DNA of 64,000 nucleotides. Source: Tretioscincus oriximinensis. Taxonomy: Eukaryota > Chordata > Lepidosauria > Squamata > Gymnophthalmidae. This document shows positions 54,063 to 64,000 of the stretch, piece by piece. The translations under genes and the position numbers were made by a program. The stretch spans positions 1,117,622 to 1,181,621 of the forward strand of contig JAJVDF010000279.1 of assembly GCA_022410635.1 (NCBI GenBank), read 5' to 3'. Position 1 is the first letter of the stretch; each line of letters opens with the position of its first letter. The notes beneath the pieces are model-generated. The model did no database searches. It worked only from the letters and a program-made list of their open reading frames with translations, and was not told the origin of the DNA.

Positions 54063-54413
54063 AGAGATATCAAACTGGCGGTCAGAGCTGTTTTTAGGCA
54101 AAATATAGATACTGGTAGTACTAAGAAGATATTAACATTTTTATTGCCTTTATTATTATAAAACCCAGAGCAGCTGAGGGAAGGGGGGTGTAAAACAAAT
54201 AAGTCAGTCAGCCCGTCAGTTAGTTAGTTAAATTACAGCACTTGGGCAAAATACAGCCTAAATTTGGCCCTGCTGGTCGTCTTCCAGATGTTCCTGGACC
54301 ACAACTCCCAACATTCCTCTTGGTTTAGCAAAGGACAGTGCTGGGAGTGGAATGAAATGATGGTAGTTGTGGTTCAGGAACCTCTGGGAACCCACCAGTT
54401 TGGCATCTCTGCT
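54063..54413. mobile_element. hAT-type element related to the 10193 MITE
   Basis: Starts CAGAGATATCAAACTGG and ends AGTTTGGCATCTCTG, flanked by CTTTAGGT and CTCCAAGT (5 of 8, transitions). The right half shares GGACCACAACTCCCAACATTC with 10193-10330. Confidence 0.68.
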
Positions 54414-54794
54414 CCAAGTGATCCTACTTTGCCCTGATGTGGGCCACATTGTGATCTTAGGATTGTATTCTTTACATATTTCAATATTTTTGGCTGCATT
54501 CACCCTATAGAGAAAAAATGGGTGCAAATGCTTTGCGTCCTTGTGCTAGAAATAAGCAGTTTGCCATGGGTTGTTTGCAAAGCCACATGTCCGCTCAGAA
54601 TCCTGTTCCGGAGNGCACTTAAATGCTCCCTGGCAGCGCTTTTGCCTTGGGACCCTAGTAGGCCACCTTGCTGTCTGATCACAGCCCGGTGACTTGGGGG
54701 TCTTCTGGTAAAACCAGTCACCATGCCCACCCCACANCTAGGCTCTGCAGCAGCAGATCAAGCAAATTCAGAAGAAGGAGCATCTGAATTTGAC

Positions 54795-55065
54795 AGCCCC
54801 CTTCTCACCCGAAGGGACTCAGTGCCGCTTACAAGGTTAATTTTTGCCCAAACACTTACATCTATTCTATCTTCAGCNCCAGGTTAATGATGATACCCAT
54901 TTATCTGATTGAAATGCAGGCTGCGAATCTCTTCGAATAGCTGAGTTGCCTAGAGNTGAAGGCCAGTAAGGGGCGCCCAGCCCTTTCCACATCCAACGCA
55001 GGGCTTCGAAACTGGATCTCTCAATTGAAAGACCGTTTCCCAGCGACTGCACCATTCATACCTTC
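54795..55065 (-). mobile_element. SINE family A, diverged
   Basis: CTTCTCACCCGAAGGGACTC, TCTTCGAATAGCTGAGTTG, AGGGCTTCGAAACTGGATC (box B antisense), head to about 55065. Confidence 0.82.
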
Positions 55066-55214
55066 ACCGCAGGCTTCCCCGTTGCCTTTGATGCCTTGCA
55101 GTTTCAAACGTCCCTTTGCTGCTCCAGCGCAGGACATTTGAACTGCTGTGACTGGAAGAAGAAAGATGATCTGCTGCCTGGACAAATGCCAAGAGGGCAA
55201 TCTCCCCCGCGCAA

Positions 55215-55410
55215 GAAGGACAGACAGTATTTATACACCACTTTTCTCGGCCAGAAGGGAATCAAGTCGGCTTACANAACCTTCTATTCTTCTCTTCACA
55301 ACAGATACCTNGTGAAGTAGGTAGGGCTGAGAGAGTTCTGAAGAACTGCGAGNAGCCCAAGGTCACCCACAGATAAGAGTCTGACANTCTANTCACTACA
55401 GCAGGNAAGA
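55215..55410 (-). mobile_element. SINE family B, minus strand
   Basis: TTTATACACCACTTTTCTCG, CTTCTCTTCACAACAGATACC, GGTAGGGCTGAGAGAGTTCTG, CAAGGTCACCCACAGATAAG. Confidence 0.82.
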
Positions 55411-56239
55411 GGCGAAGACANAGACCCACCATTGTTGGAGTTTTGTCCAACAGCGATGAGTACACACACACACACACCTTTACAGGTTCTGTATAGAAAC
55501 GCTGTAGCTGGAAGGCATCAATTGGCATATTTTCCTCCAACTTTTCATTCTACGCCCCCTGTGAGCACAAGAATCCCTTCCTACGGGCTGCTATTAAAGT
55601 GCAAGTGCCACTTTTCTGATTACAGAAATCACTTTTAACAACCAGTGTTAGAAATTTCCTTTTTATTTATTTGCTTGTTTAATTCTGTTGCTTTCTGTTT
55701 AATAAAGCACACAGGTTGGGCTTAGTCAGGGAAATCAGTTTCAGGACTTGGCTTCCAGTCGGTAAAGCTACAGTAGTTTAAATGTAATCTATTANTTAAC
55801 AGCCCCCTCGTGAGTCTTACGGAGTTAACTAGCCACAACAATTCAGAACTGCCAACCACGGCAGCATAACGGCACAGGAATATTGGGAGTTGTGTTTTTA
55901 TAGCATGCACACCCATCTATTTCCTTACCAGCATCTGGGTCTTTCAAAAAAAGCTTTTAATGTGCAAATAATGGTTGCAAAAACAGTATCTATTTCCAAA
56001 TACTGGTCAACAATGCTGATCTGTGTGCCAAGGTTTCATTTGCTGATTTCTTTAGTGAAGTTGCTATAAAAGGTATGGGAATTTTCCTTTAAAAGTTCTG
56101 CTCCAAGTCTTAGCTTTCATATTCTCATGTGCGCTGTTTCTACGAAAAGCAATATGTGTTTCATTTCTCTTGAGAACAAAAAGATCAGAACCTGTCTGTT
56201 TACTTATTAAAGAATTTATGTCCTGCTTTTCTACAGATC
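55411..56239. other. No gene; short CA tract
   Basis: (CA)n at 55463-55478; AT-rich otherwise. Confidence 0.5.
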
Positions 56240-56312
56240 CTAGAGGATCCAGCAAGGGGTGCTTCTAGTACTTAGAAATTAACAAGAGGAAGGTAGGCAG
56301 CACTCCTGAACT
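56240..56312 (+). repeat. 'TAGACACATCTACTTC' repeat fragment
   Basis: GGATCCAGCAAGGGGTGC, CTAGTACTTAGAAATTAAC, AGGAAGGTAGGCAGC. Confidence 0.5.
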
Positions 56313-56867
56313 GATTTTCTCTCCACTTTTCTGCACATATTTGTTATTTGACTTAGCTNCATCTCTTTCTTCCAGGCCCTTCCCTCCAATTAAGAAGATA
56401 AATGTCTTCACTTTAGCTGTTTCTCACTTAGTTAATCCCCTCAACCACACTGACATATCCTATGTTACCTTCTACATTTAGTTTCCCATAAAGTCTGTTC
56501 CTTACATTGGTTGCTTAGTGGCAAACGGAGGCATCGAAAAGAGCAAATGTTTTCTTATAGCACAAAGATTACTACTGATAACATCTGCAGTCAAGCTGCT
56601 GCAAAGATAACATATACATTGGTCAGCTGAAATGTTGGCAGCCCTCAGTCAGTATGCTTCATTTGACAGGCAGAACATCATGTACGAGTTTGAGCAGATG
56701 CCCTTGCAAATAGATAATTCAGCCAGGTAAAAATGACATCCATTTTGTTGTTGTTTATGTGCTCTTAATGTTAAAATTAGCAATTATGTCTTTCAGCTAT
56801 GAAGTTAACCTTCAGTTTGGTACAAAGCCTATGCAAGCCTGTCCTTTTTGTCCCTTTTTAGTTCCTT

Positions 56868-56959
56868 CTGCATAGTAGAATCAGGACAGACAAAGGAGTA
56901 AAAGTATTTTTTTCATTCCATTGGTTTATGAAATTCGTTTCCAGTGGAGGTGGTGGTAG
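56868..56959 (+). mobile_element. CR1 fragment, left half
   Basis: GACAGACAAAGGAGTAAAAG, TTTATGAAATTCGTTTCC, GGTGGTGGTAGCT; resumes at 57218 after a SINE. Confidence 0.72.
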
Positions 56960-57217
56960 CTATTTATTTATTTCTATTTATATCCCACCCTATACCCAAA
57001 GGTCTCAGGGCAGCCAACCAAACAATGGTGCACATAGCTTTTGTTGCTTTCTCCTCAACAGATACACTGTGAAGTAGATGGGGCTGAAAGAGTTCTAAAG
57101 AACTATGGCTGACCCAAGGTCACCCAGCTGGCTTTCATTGAGGAATGGGGAATCGAGCCAGGAGACTACCAGATAAGAGTCTAACACTCTAACCACTACA
57201 CCAAACTGGCTCTCAAG
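56960..57217 (-). mobile_element. SINE family B with L2-type tail, inserted in CR1
   Basis: Plus strand: (TATT)n, TATATCCCACCCTATACCC, AAAGGTCTCAGGGCAGCC (L2-type tail), then CTCCTCAACAGATACACTG, GGGGCTGAAAGAGTTC and the head ending ACCACTACACCAAACTGGC. It splits a CR1 copy whose halves are 56868-56959 and 57218-57360. Confidence 0.87.
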
Positions 57218-57360
57218 CTAGCAGCCTGGATAGCTTCAAGACAGGATTAGACAAATTCATGGAAAACAACGAAAAACAGACAGTATTGCTGATATGCCAT
57301 TTGTAGGAAGTCGAAAACAGGTGAGGCTTTTTCCTTCTGCTGTTTGAGACTTTCTGAGAG
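57218..57360 (+). mobile_element. CR1 fragment, right half
   Basis: AGCTAGCAGCCTGGATAGC, TTCAAGACAGGATTAGAC, CAGTATTGCTGATATGCC. Confidence 0.75.
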
Positions 57361-58110
57361 AAGGCAAAAAACTCATTAAAAAATTCACAATTATTCGAGG
57401 CAGAAAAATGTTTCTTTTTGTAACAATTTGTGGCCCTTTTGTATTTTGAATATATTTTGCATTTGATCATTTTTTAATTGTTTTTCTGCATTGATTTGCT
57501 GTTTCAGCGATGGTGGGAAAGTATTTTTCAATTGTTTGTTTCTTTGCTATCCAAACCTGTCTGTAGTCTTCAAGGTAAAAGGCAGGTTGAGAATATGGCC
57601 GTGTAGTGTGACCTATACTTCTTCGGGGGATTTCACTCTAGTTTAAGTGTGGGGGCCTGATAGAACTCAAACATGTCAGATGTTAATAAAGCTTATTTCT
57701 ATTGTGAGCCTTCTGTGGCTCTGAGCTTTACTCCTGCCCAACCTCTGGACACAGCTGGTAATGAATCCCTCCCTCCTGTCCACTTTATTCCCAAATAAAA
57801 GTGGGTTTAAATAACAAACTTTTATTTGCAAAAGTGGACCAGAGAAATAAGGTAATACTCAAAAACTAGGAAATATTGTTGCCACTTAAAAATGAAGTTG
57901 ATGACTTTATCTCAGTGATATTGCTGGCAATAGAGAGTCTCCCAGTTGGCATTGTGCATATGCCCAGCCTTACCCTCTATTACTTCCACAAATCATTTTA
58001 TCAATCACCCTCCAAACTATCCTCACCCATATGGCACACAAATGGGATCCAAACTTCACTCTTAAGACTCTCGCATAAGCTCAGACAGACACTCAATTCT
58101 CAATCAACTA
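57361..58110. other. No gene or clear repeat
   Basis: Unique-looking AT-rich sequence. Confidence 0.5.
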
Positions 58111-58858
58111 CAGGTGAAACCTCTTTATATCAAACTCTGAGGGACCAGAAAAATGTGTATGGTATAATGAAACTTTGTTATACTGAAACCAATGCAAAAA
58201 ATGACTTAAATGTGTTATCACAGTAACACACTTTTAAATACCAGAAACCATTGCAAAAAGCTATTTTAACTGTCCCCACGAAGCCTTATTCGGGGCTATA
58301 TCTTAGGAGAGAGCTTGGCCATCCACATGACAATATAGAATATGGCAGATACCGAATGTACACTAGCATGTGACTCTCCGGCTCCTATTCTGAGATACAG
58401 CCCAAGGAATGAGGCTCATTGGGGTTAACCTAGATTCTTTCAGTCTTAACATATTTGTAAATATCGAAAAGCATTGCAAAAATGACTTGCTGCCTTTTCT
58501 TGCAAACTGCTTTTCTTTCCATCTCACCAAGGTAAATGTGTTTCCTTTTACATAGGACCAACCATTGTCCCAATCATCCATTGGATTCTGAGGATTTAAT
58601 TCATTGGTGGTTTGAAAATCTTTGCTGTCACTTTAAAAATCTTAGACTGCCCTGAATGCCCCTCTTGCACTTCAGTTTGTTATAACAAGGGCTTGCAGAA
58701 TAGGCAGGGGCACAGAAAGCAGTTTGTTATATTGAAACTTTCATTAAAGCAGGGGCATATTTACATTGCTCTCACTTGTGTTCTGCCAGGACTTTCAAAT
58801 TTGTTTGCTGTACTGCAAATTTTGTTATATCAGGGTTCTTTATAATGAGGTATCCACC
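58111..58858. mobile_element. Decayed non-autonomous DNA transposon
   Basis: Left end GGTGAAACCTCTTTATATCAA, right end antisense GGTGGATACCTCATTATAAAG; internal TTTGTTATA motifs. Contains the nested foldback 58274-58424. Class uncertain. Confidence 0.4.
58274..58424. mobile_element. Short foldback MITE nested in a decayed DNA transposon
   Basis: CCCCACGAAGCCTTATTCGG and CCCAAGGAATGAGGCTCATTGGGG; same ends as 38636-38735. Confidence 0.75.
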
Positions 58859-59235
58859 CACAATCAACCATCCACCCCCAACTCTCTAGATTTAAAGGGG
58901 CAGCGTTCCATTCTAAAACCATTCCACCACAGGCTGTTTCTGTACTAGGCCTTATTCTGAACTTACCTGAATTTAATGCAGGGGATGGGTCTTACTCTGT
59001 TGTGCTCAACCTTCCCTCTTCCTGTGCTGTGGTGGGTTCCATAGCAACTGCAGCTGGCTTGGCCCTGGCTTTAGAACATTGAAGACATCACTCCAGGCCC
59101 TGGGATTTGTCTAAATATTGTACAATCACATAGCCTTCTGGGGCTATTGTGACTCAGGGAAATATATATAGAGAAATTATATCTCAGGATAGTGACTTCA
59201 TATCTGCTTGCTGGTGCAGATTATTTATTTAGTGA

Positions 59236-59385
59236 CTAGTTGAGAGAGCCAAAAATTTGAGTTGTGGGTTTCGGGGGCCCATGGGCCAATTTTTTATTCC
59301 CCCTCCCCCACCTTCCTCCCCTCTTTCTTTCCTTGTTTATTCTCTTCCTCTTCCTAACTCCCTCCTCCCTGTTTGGGGATCTGGA
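59236..59385 (-). mobile_element. Possible Helitron-like 3' end
   Basis: The minus-strand end CTCTCAACTAG|T lies next to a C/T-rich stretch (plus strand) as in the other copies, and a GGCCCATGGGCC palindrome is present at about 59276. The usual near-terminal hairpin is weak. Confidence 0.35.
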
Positions 59386-59420
59386 TCAGGCCCAAGCCTG
59401 GACCTCAATTACCCTGGATA

Positions 59421-59614
59421 GGCTGACCAGATGACCCCTTTGGTTTTTTTTTTGAAAACCCGTTTTTGGGGTGCCTCCCGTTTTTTTCTGAGAAAAAAAT
59501 ATATTAAAAGACAAAAAGTTTTTTGAAAAAAATTTCCGCAGAAAAAACTGGGAGGCACCCCAAAACCGGTTTTTCAACACCCCCACTACCCCAAAAGGGG
59601 TCATCTGGTCAGCC
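59421..59614. mobile_element. Palindromic MITE, 194 bp, TA-flanked
   Basis: GGCTGACCAGATGACCCC ... GGGGTCATCTGGTCAGCC, flanked by TA. Second copy of the 27910 family, with a shorter AT-rich centre. Confidence 0.9.
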
Positions 59615-59836
59615 TAAGAGACCTGGAGGTCTCCAAGTGCCAGGTTTGTGCCTGGAATGGGGAGGGAAGGCAACATGTTTGTGAAGTCATATCTGCCCTA
59701 TTGGCCAACTGCCTGTGCAATCCAAGGCCCACATTTGACGGTAGCAACATGCACTTCCAGTGTACATCTCTCAATTAGCATATCTTAGATGTATAGCTCA
59801 CCCTTCACCACTGGTCCCAGGGTGGGTAACAGGTAA

Positions 59837-60184
59837 ATGATGATGATGATGATGTTGATGATGTTGATGATGATGATGTTGATGATGTTGATGATGATGA
59901 TGNNNNNNNNNNNNNNNNNNNNNNNNNNNNNNNNNNNNNNNNNNNNNNNNNNNNNNNNNNNNNNNNNNNNNNNNNNNNNNNNNNNNNNNNNNNNNNNNNN
60001 NNNNNNNNNNNNNNNNNNNNNNNNNNNNNNNNNNNNNNNNNNNNNNNNNNNNNNNNNNNNNNNNNNNNNNNNNNNNNNNNNNNNNNNNNNNNNNNNNNNN
60101 NNNNNNNNNNNNNNNNNNNNNNNNNNNNNNNNNNNNNNNNNNNNNNNNNNNNNNNNNNNNNNNNNNNNNNNNTGATGATGTTGT

Positions 60185-60215
<31 letters not shown>

Positions 60216-60265
60216 GATGACGATGATGACGATGATGTTGTTGTTGATGATGATGATGATGGTGG

Positions 60266-60301
<36 letters not shown>
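59837..60301 (+). repeat. (TGATGATGT)n / (TGA)n microsatellite with internal gap
   Basis: TGATGATGATGTTGATGATG-type array. The right part adds GGTGATGATG and GACGATGATG variants. Poly-His or poly-Ile frames are by-products. Confidence 0.97.
59903..60172. other. Assembly gap inside a (TGA)n tract
   Basis: 270 Ns flanked on both sides by TGATGATGTTGATGAT-type trinucleotide repeat (59837-59902 and 60173-60301). Confidence 0.98.
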
Positions 60302-60302
<1 letters not shown>

Positions 60303-61544
60303 AGACCATGCACAGACGCCAGGTCCCTGTTCTGGGATATAATCTGGACTAAGGCCCAGTCAGATAGCCCTATAAGCATAATAGCAGTAACATAAGATTT
60401 TTTTTACATTACTTGCAAGCTCTCTAGAAACCTTGACAAAGCAGGTAAAAGTGTTTTACTGGAAATACCTTCAATAGTAAGCCTTGCAGTTCTTTTTTTA
60501 AAAAAAACAAAACCTCATTTTCCTTAAGTGCTTATCTGCATTCCTGCAGATCATCCTAGCTGGCCAAACTCCTGCGTTTATGAGCAAGCTTTTTGCTTCC
60601 TGCACTTTTCCAAACGGCTGAGTTGACCGTCTCCAGCAACGCAGCATCGATTTCGAGGCCAGGGAATTAGGCTACAGCAGGGCCTTAGAAGAACTGCCTG
60701 TTAAAGGAAGCCGACGAGGTGCAGGTTCTTAGGTTTGGAGTTCTGTTATCGCAGTCGTTCTTAAGCTGCAGAGCCTGTATTTAAACCAGAAGTCAAAGGT
60801 CACAGGATTGGAAGGGCTCGTGGAATCCTTTGCAACTACACACACGCACACACAGAGAGAGAATTATATTTATTCAGAATTAGCTGTATTTATTATGGGC
60901 TTAAACCTCACCAGAGTGTGTTGCAGCAAATATGTTAGGCACACCTCAGGAAGTGTAACTTATGACTCAAGCCAACATTGAAGGAAAGAACTCAAAGGCC
61001 GTGAAATACTTAACTTTTAATCCAGCTTCAATCCCCTTTCAAAGTGAGAGAAAGTATCAGCAAAGCAATCGTTGGACTGTAGCCAAAGGGAAATAAATGT
61101 TGTGGAAACAACCTGCAGGAGAGTCGCCATAGAGGAGGGTGACCGCCAGCATATGACATCATTTTATATTGCACCTGGATAGGCTTTTCGGTCTTTGGTT
61201 TTTCGGTTACCAGTGCCACCAAATCTATTTCAGACCTTTTAGAAGAGTCTTTATTATAGGATTAGTAGCATTAAGCTACTATTATTGTCATTTTACTATT
61301 TAAATGAATAAACAGAAGCAATAAACGAACACGAGTACTCCCTGTCTAATGCCTGTTACAACATGTTCTGTAACTTATCGTCTGTTTTTTGCTGGGAGCC
61401 AAGAACAAAAATGAAAGCTGTGAGTTAGGAAGTGGTTTATTATTGCACTTTTGTGCGTATCATGGTCCCAGGAAGACCACATGCATGGTATAGTTCACTT
61501 TGCCTGCTTCTCTGCGTTGGATTAGCTACCTGTCTGCTTTCTGG
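60302..61544. other. No gene; short CA tract and MITE scrap
   Basis: CCCTGTTCTGGGATATAATC at 60325 resembles the 38636 foldback; (CA)n at 60838-60856. Confidence 0.4.
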
Positions 61545-61740
61545 AGGAGGAGGAGGAGAGGAGGAAGGCGAGAAGAGTAGCTTTTTATANCACATTTTTC
61601 TCAACCTGAAGGGAAACCTTCCAGAATATTCTATTCTTCTCTTCACAACGGAGACCTTGTGAAGTAGGTGGGGCTGAGAGACCTCCAAAGAACTGTGACT
61701 AGTCCAAGGTCACCCAGCTGAATCCATGGAGAAGAGCAGA
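61545..61740 (-). mobile_element. SINE family B, minus strand, head missing
   Basis: GGAGGAGGAGG tail, ACATTTTTCTCAACCTGAAGG, CTTCTCTTCACAACGGAGACC, GGTGGGGCTGAGAGACC, AGGTCACCCAGCTG. Confidence 0.82.
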
Positions 61741-61874
61741 ATCAAACGGGGAGAAGTAGAACTATTGAAGTATTAATACCTAGTTAAGAGAGATGTGGCG
61801 GTTGAAAGACTCCAATAGAAACAGCCAAGAGGTCAGACACTATGGATTCCAACATCTAGCACATGCGTATATCA

Positions 61875-61990
61875 AGGAGTCCAACATCTTTAATGAATCC
61901 TGCATCGAGCAGGGGGTTGGACCCGATGACCGCGGAGGTCCCTTCCAACTCTATGATTCTATGATTCTATGATTCTATGATTCTATGATC
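61875..61990 (+). mobile_element. CR1 3' end with expanded ATTCTATG octamers
   Basis: CATCGAGCAGGGGGTTGGACC, GTCCCTTCCAACTCTATG, then about five tandem ATTCTATG copies, the hallmark CR1 terminus. Confidence 0.92.
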
Positions 61991-61997
61991 TCACGCC

Positions 61998-62658
61998 TCA
62001 TAAGAAAATAAGAACATAAGAAGAGCCATACTGGATCAGGCCACAGCCCATCAAGTCCAGCATTCTGTGTCACACAGAGGCCCACCAGATGCACCTGGGC
62101 AGCATGGACAGGGGAAAGCAAAATATGCTGCTCCTGTTCGTGACTCCCTGCAAATGGTATTTCAAGAGTCCTGCCTGTTGCTCCATCCGGGAGGCGACAT
62201 CCAGACAACTATCCTAGTATCCATTTATACCCTTAGTGTCCATAAACCTGCCTAGTCCTGTCTTGAAACTATCCAAGCTGTTAGCTACTACNACCTCTTC
62301 AGGAAGTAAATTCCACAGGCCAATGACCCTCTGGGTGAAAAAATACTTTCCTTTGTCTGTTCTCACTTTTCTACCCAACAGTTTTAAGGAGTGCCCTCTT
62401 TTCCTTGTGTTGTGTGATAGAGAAAACATTTTTTCTCTATTCACCCTGTCGATCCCATGCATGATTTTGTACACTTCAATCAGATCACCCCTCAAACGTC
62501 TCCCTTCAAGGCTGAAGAGGCCCAGACGTTGCAGCCTTGCTTCGTAAGGGAGGTGCTCCAGACCCTTGATCATTTTTGTTGNCCTTTTCTGCACCTTCTC
62601 CAGTTCCAAAATATCCCTCTTGAGATGTGGTGACCAGAATTGAACACAGTAAGCCTCA
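61998..62658 (-). mobile_element. CR1 3' half, least decayed copy
   Basis: Antisense (62214-62609) gives a long CR1 polymerase C-terminal frame: MIKGLEHLPYEARLQRLGLF, FSLEGRRLRGDLIEVYKIMH, FFTQRVIGLWNLLPEE, FKTGLGRFMDTKGINGY, interrupted only by single Ns. The 3' UTR and TTCTTATG tail run to 61998. Confidence 0.93.
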
Positions 62659-62894
62659 GTACATCACATTGAATCAATGCTACCAATAACTTCACCTGAA
62701 CTGCANTTGCTCCAAGTGCAACGGGTTCCTAACGACTGTGTAATTAAGTATGCACAAGCCTTTTATTTATGCATAGAAATGCTGTGGATTGAACATCTGA
62801 GTCAAGAGGTGCTAAAGAAGCAGCAGTCCAAGACAGCATCTGAGCGGCAATCTCATTGAATGTATAAAATCATACATGCGATGGCTAAGGTAAA

Positions 62895-63185
62895 AAAATG
62901 TTTTCTCTATCACACAGCACTGGGACCAGGGGTCATTCCTTGGAACTGATGGGCAGAAGGGTGAGGACAGATGAGGGAAAGTATTTTTTTCACCCAGAGG
63001 GTCATGGGCCTTTGGAATTTACTTCCAGAAGAGGTGGTGGTAGGTGGCAGCCTGGATAGCTTTAAGATAAGATTAGACAAGTTTATGGACTCCAAATGTA
63101 TAAATAGCTACTAGGATGGATCTTTTGAAGCTGCTTCCAGGACGCAGCAACAGACAGGTTTCCTGAAATGCCTTTTGCAGGCTTT
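62895..63185 (+). mobile_element. CR1 3' end, tail missing
   Basis: CTCTATCACACAGCACTGGG, TATTTTTTTCACCCAGAGGG, GATAGCTTTAAGATAAG, GAAATGCCTTTTGCAGG; opposite orientation to the copy ending at 62658. Confidence 0.83.
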
Positions 63186-63450
63186 GGAGAACCCTGCATT
63201 TCTCTCCATCAATGCTTTTTTTTTAAACTTGTAACTCCCTGGGCGTATCTAAGTTTCACTCCACTCTTGCAGAATTAGGGGACCCATAAGCCAAGCAGCA
63301 AGATGTTTTCATTCAACCTTCTCTAGCTCTGCAATCTCCACCTTTGGGGGTGTGGAAGAAAAGGACTTTGCACTTCGCTGTTGCATTGCTCCATTCTTAA
63401 AGCAGACTGAATCTGGATTAAAAGTGTGACCAGAACTGACGTCCGATTAG

Positions 63451-63796
63451 CAGGCACGGATAGCTCAGTTGNTTAGGAATTCGTCTCTCGCCTGGGAGAT
63501 GGGGTTTCGAAGCNCTGTGTGGGACGTGGGGAGGGCTGAGCACCTTCCACTTGCCTGTAGCTCTAGCCAACCCAGCTATTCGAAAGCAAGAATTGCAAGA
63601 AATTGCAACTGACTGCAAGTAGATACATGGGAACCACCATAGCCTGGTGGGGAAGATAGAATGGAAGCCTTCGGGCAAAAATATCTCCTTGTAAGCCGCT
63701 TTGAGTCCCTTTGAAAAGGTGAGAAAAGCGGGGTATAAGAACCAAGTTCTTCTTCTTCTTCTTCTTCTTCTTCTTCTCCTTCTCCTTCTCCTTCTT
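63451..63796 (+). mobile_element. SINE family A, full length with (TTC)n tail
   Basis: GGCACGGATAGCTCAGTTG to AAAGCGGGGTATAAGAACC, then TTC and CTTCTC repeats. It joins directly an L2 tail on the opposite strand. Confidence 0.92.
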
Positions 63797-64000
63797 CACT
63801 TGCATTTCTATTCCGCCCCATCCCCGAAGGCCTCCGGGCAGTTAACACTGAAAACAGACTGCTGGGAAGGAGGGGAGGGAGGCCGGGCTCACCAGGCGCC
63901 TCTTCGGAATGCAGATGGGGTGATCAAGGGGGAGGCGATTCCAGGGTCAGGGGCCGCCCCAGGCCCCGTCCCGGGTTCCCATCTCCTTTGCTCCCGAGAG
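63797..64000 (-). mobile_element. L2-like LINE 3' end running off the window
   Basis: TATTCCGCCCCATCCCCG, AAGGCCTCCGGGCAGTTAAC, GGGCTCACCAGGCGCCTC, GGGAGGCGATTCCAGGG. It is GC-richer than the other L2 copies, so perhaps less decayed. Confidence 0.75.

Larger units (their letters stand above)
6859..64000 (-). other. SEPTIN11: SEPTIN11 intron 1 and possibly 5' flank
   Basis: Everything upstream of exon 2. The short first coding exon expected for septin-11 (about nine residues) was not found, so the boundary between intron 1 and 5' flank is unknown. If the CpG-rich block at 39040-40240 is the promoter, intron 1 is about 32-33 kb and the rest is intergenic; otherwise the whole stretch is intron. 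No other coding exon was recognised here. Confidence 0.6.

Noticed and set aside
59785..60379. Poly-His, poly-Ser and poly-Ile/Asn frames
   Set aside because: Translation of the (TGA)n tract and gap.
62214..62609. 131-residue frame as a host gene
   Set aside because: It is the C-terminus of a CR1 polymerase, annotated as a mobile element.

Overview
The window is vertebrate nuclear DNA, almost certainly from a squamate reptile. Two coding exons of a SEPT6-group septin are present, and the rest is intron and upstream DNA filled with transposon remains. The squamate call rests on the repeats: tRNA-headed SINEs with a LINE-derived tail ending in (TTC)n, CR1 LINEs with octamer tails, abundant L2-like LINE fragments, hAT and Tc1-type elements, and Helitrons. 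A gecko-like lineage is possible but is not shown by the sequence. No prokaryotic or operon-like organisation is present.

Gene content. Exon 3 (3945-4140) and exon 2 (6744-6858) lie on the minus strand and encode the N-terminal segment and the start of the GTPase domain of septin-11 (SEPTIN11). Both have consensus splice sites and matching phases. Positions 1-3944 are therefore intron 3 and 4141-6743 intron 2. Everything from 6859 upward is intron 1 and possibly 5' flank. The exon encoding the first few residues was not found. A CpG-rich block broken by a gap (39040-40240) is the best candidate for the promoter and first exon, by inference only.

Repeat layout. 1-7 kb: SINEs, an L2 copy split by a TA-flanked MITE, a GC-rich foldback. 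7-12 kb: two Helitrons joined end to end, a hAT MITE, a Helitron split by a SINE. 13-14.3 kb: a large foldback with nested inverted arms. 15-31 kb: L2 and CR1 pieces, a further Helitron family, a (TTC)n gap, a perfect 62-bp palindrome, a 208-bp palindromic MITE. 32-38 kb: a hAT MITE with perfect 8-bp target duplication, a Helitron, a tandem tRNA-like unit, dense CR1 and SINE. 39-40.3 kb: CpG-rich block and gap. 40-64 kb: nested SINE/CR1/L2 insertions, a probable solo LTR, a decayed Tc1 element, an ACTACA/CCAAT-bearing repeat family, a (TGA)n gap, and a longer CR1 3' end still showing a reverse-transcriptase C-terminal frame.

No new multi-gene system is evident. The most interesting material is in the mobile DNA: a Helitron family carrying an internal piece of a non-LTR reverse transcriptase and a variable-number CCAAT-type repeat; two SINE families sharing one tail while one of them also occurs with a different LINE tail; a repeat family carrying inverted pairs of a ZNF143/Staf-like motif; and several large perfect or near-perfect palindromes. 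All identities were read by eye; none was confirmed by database search.
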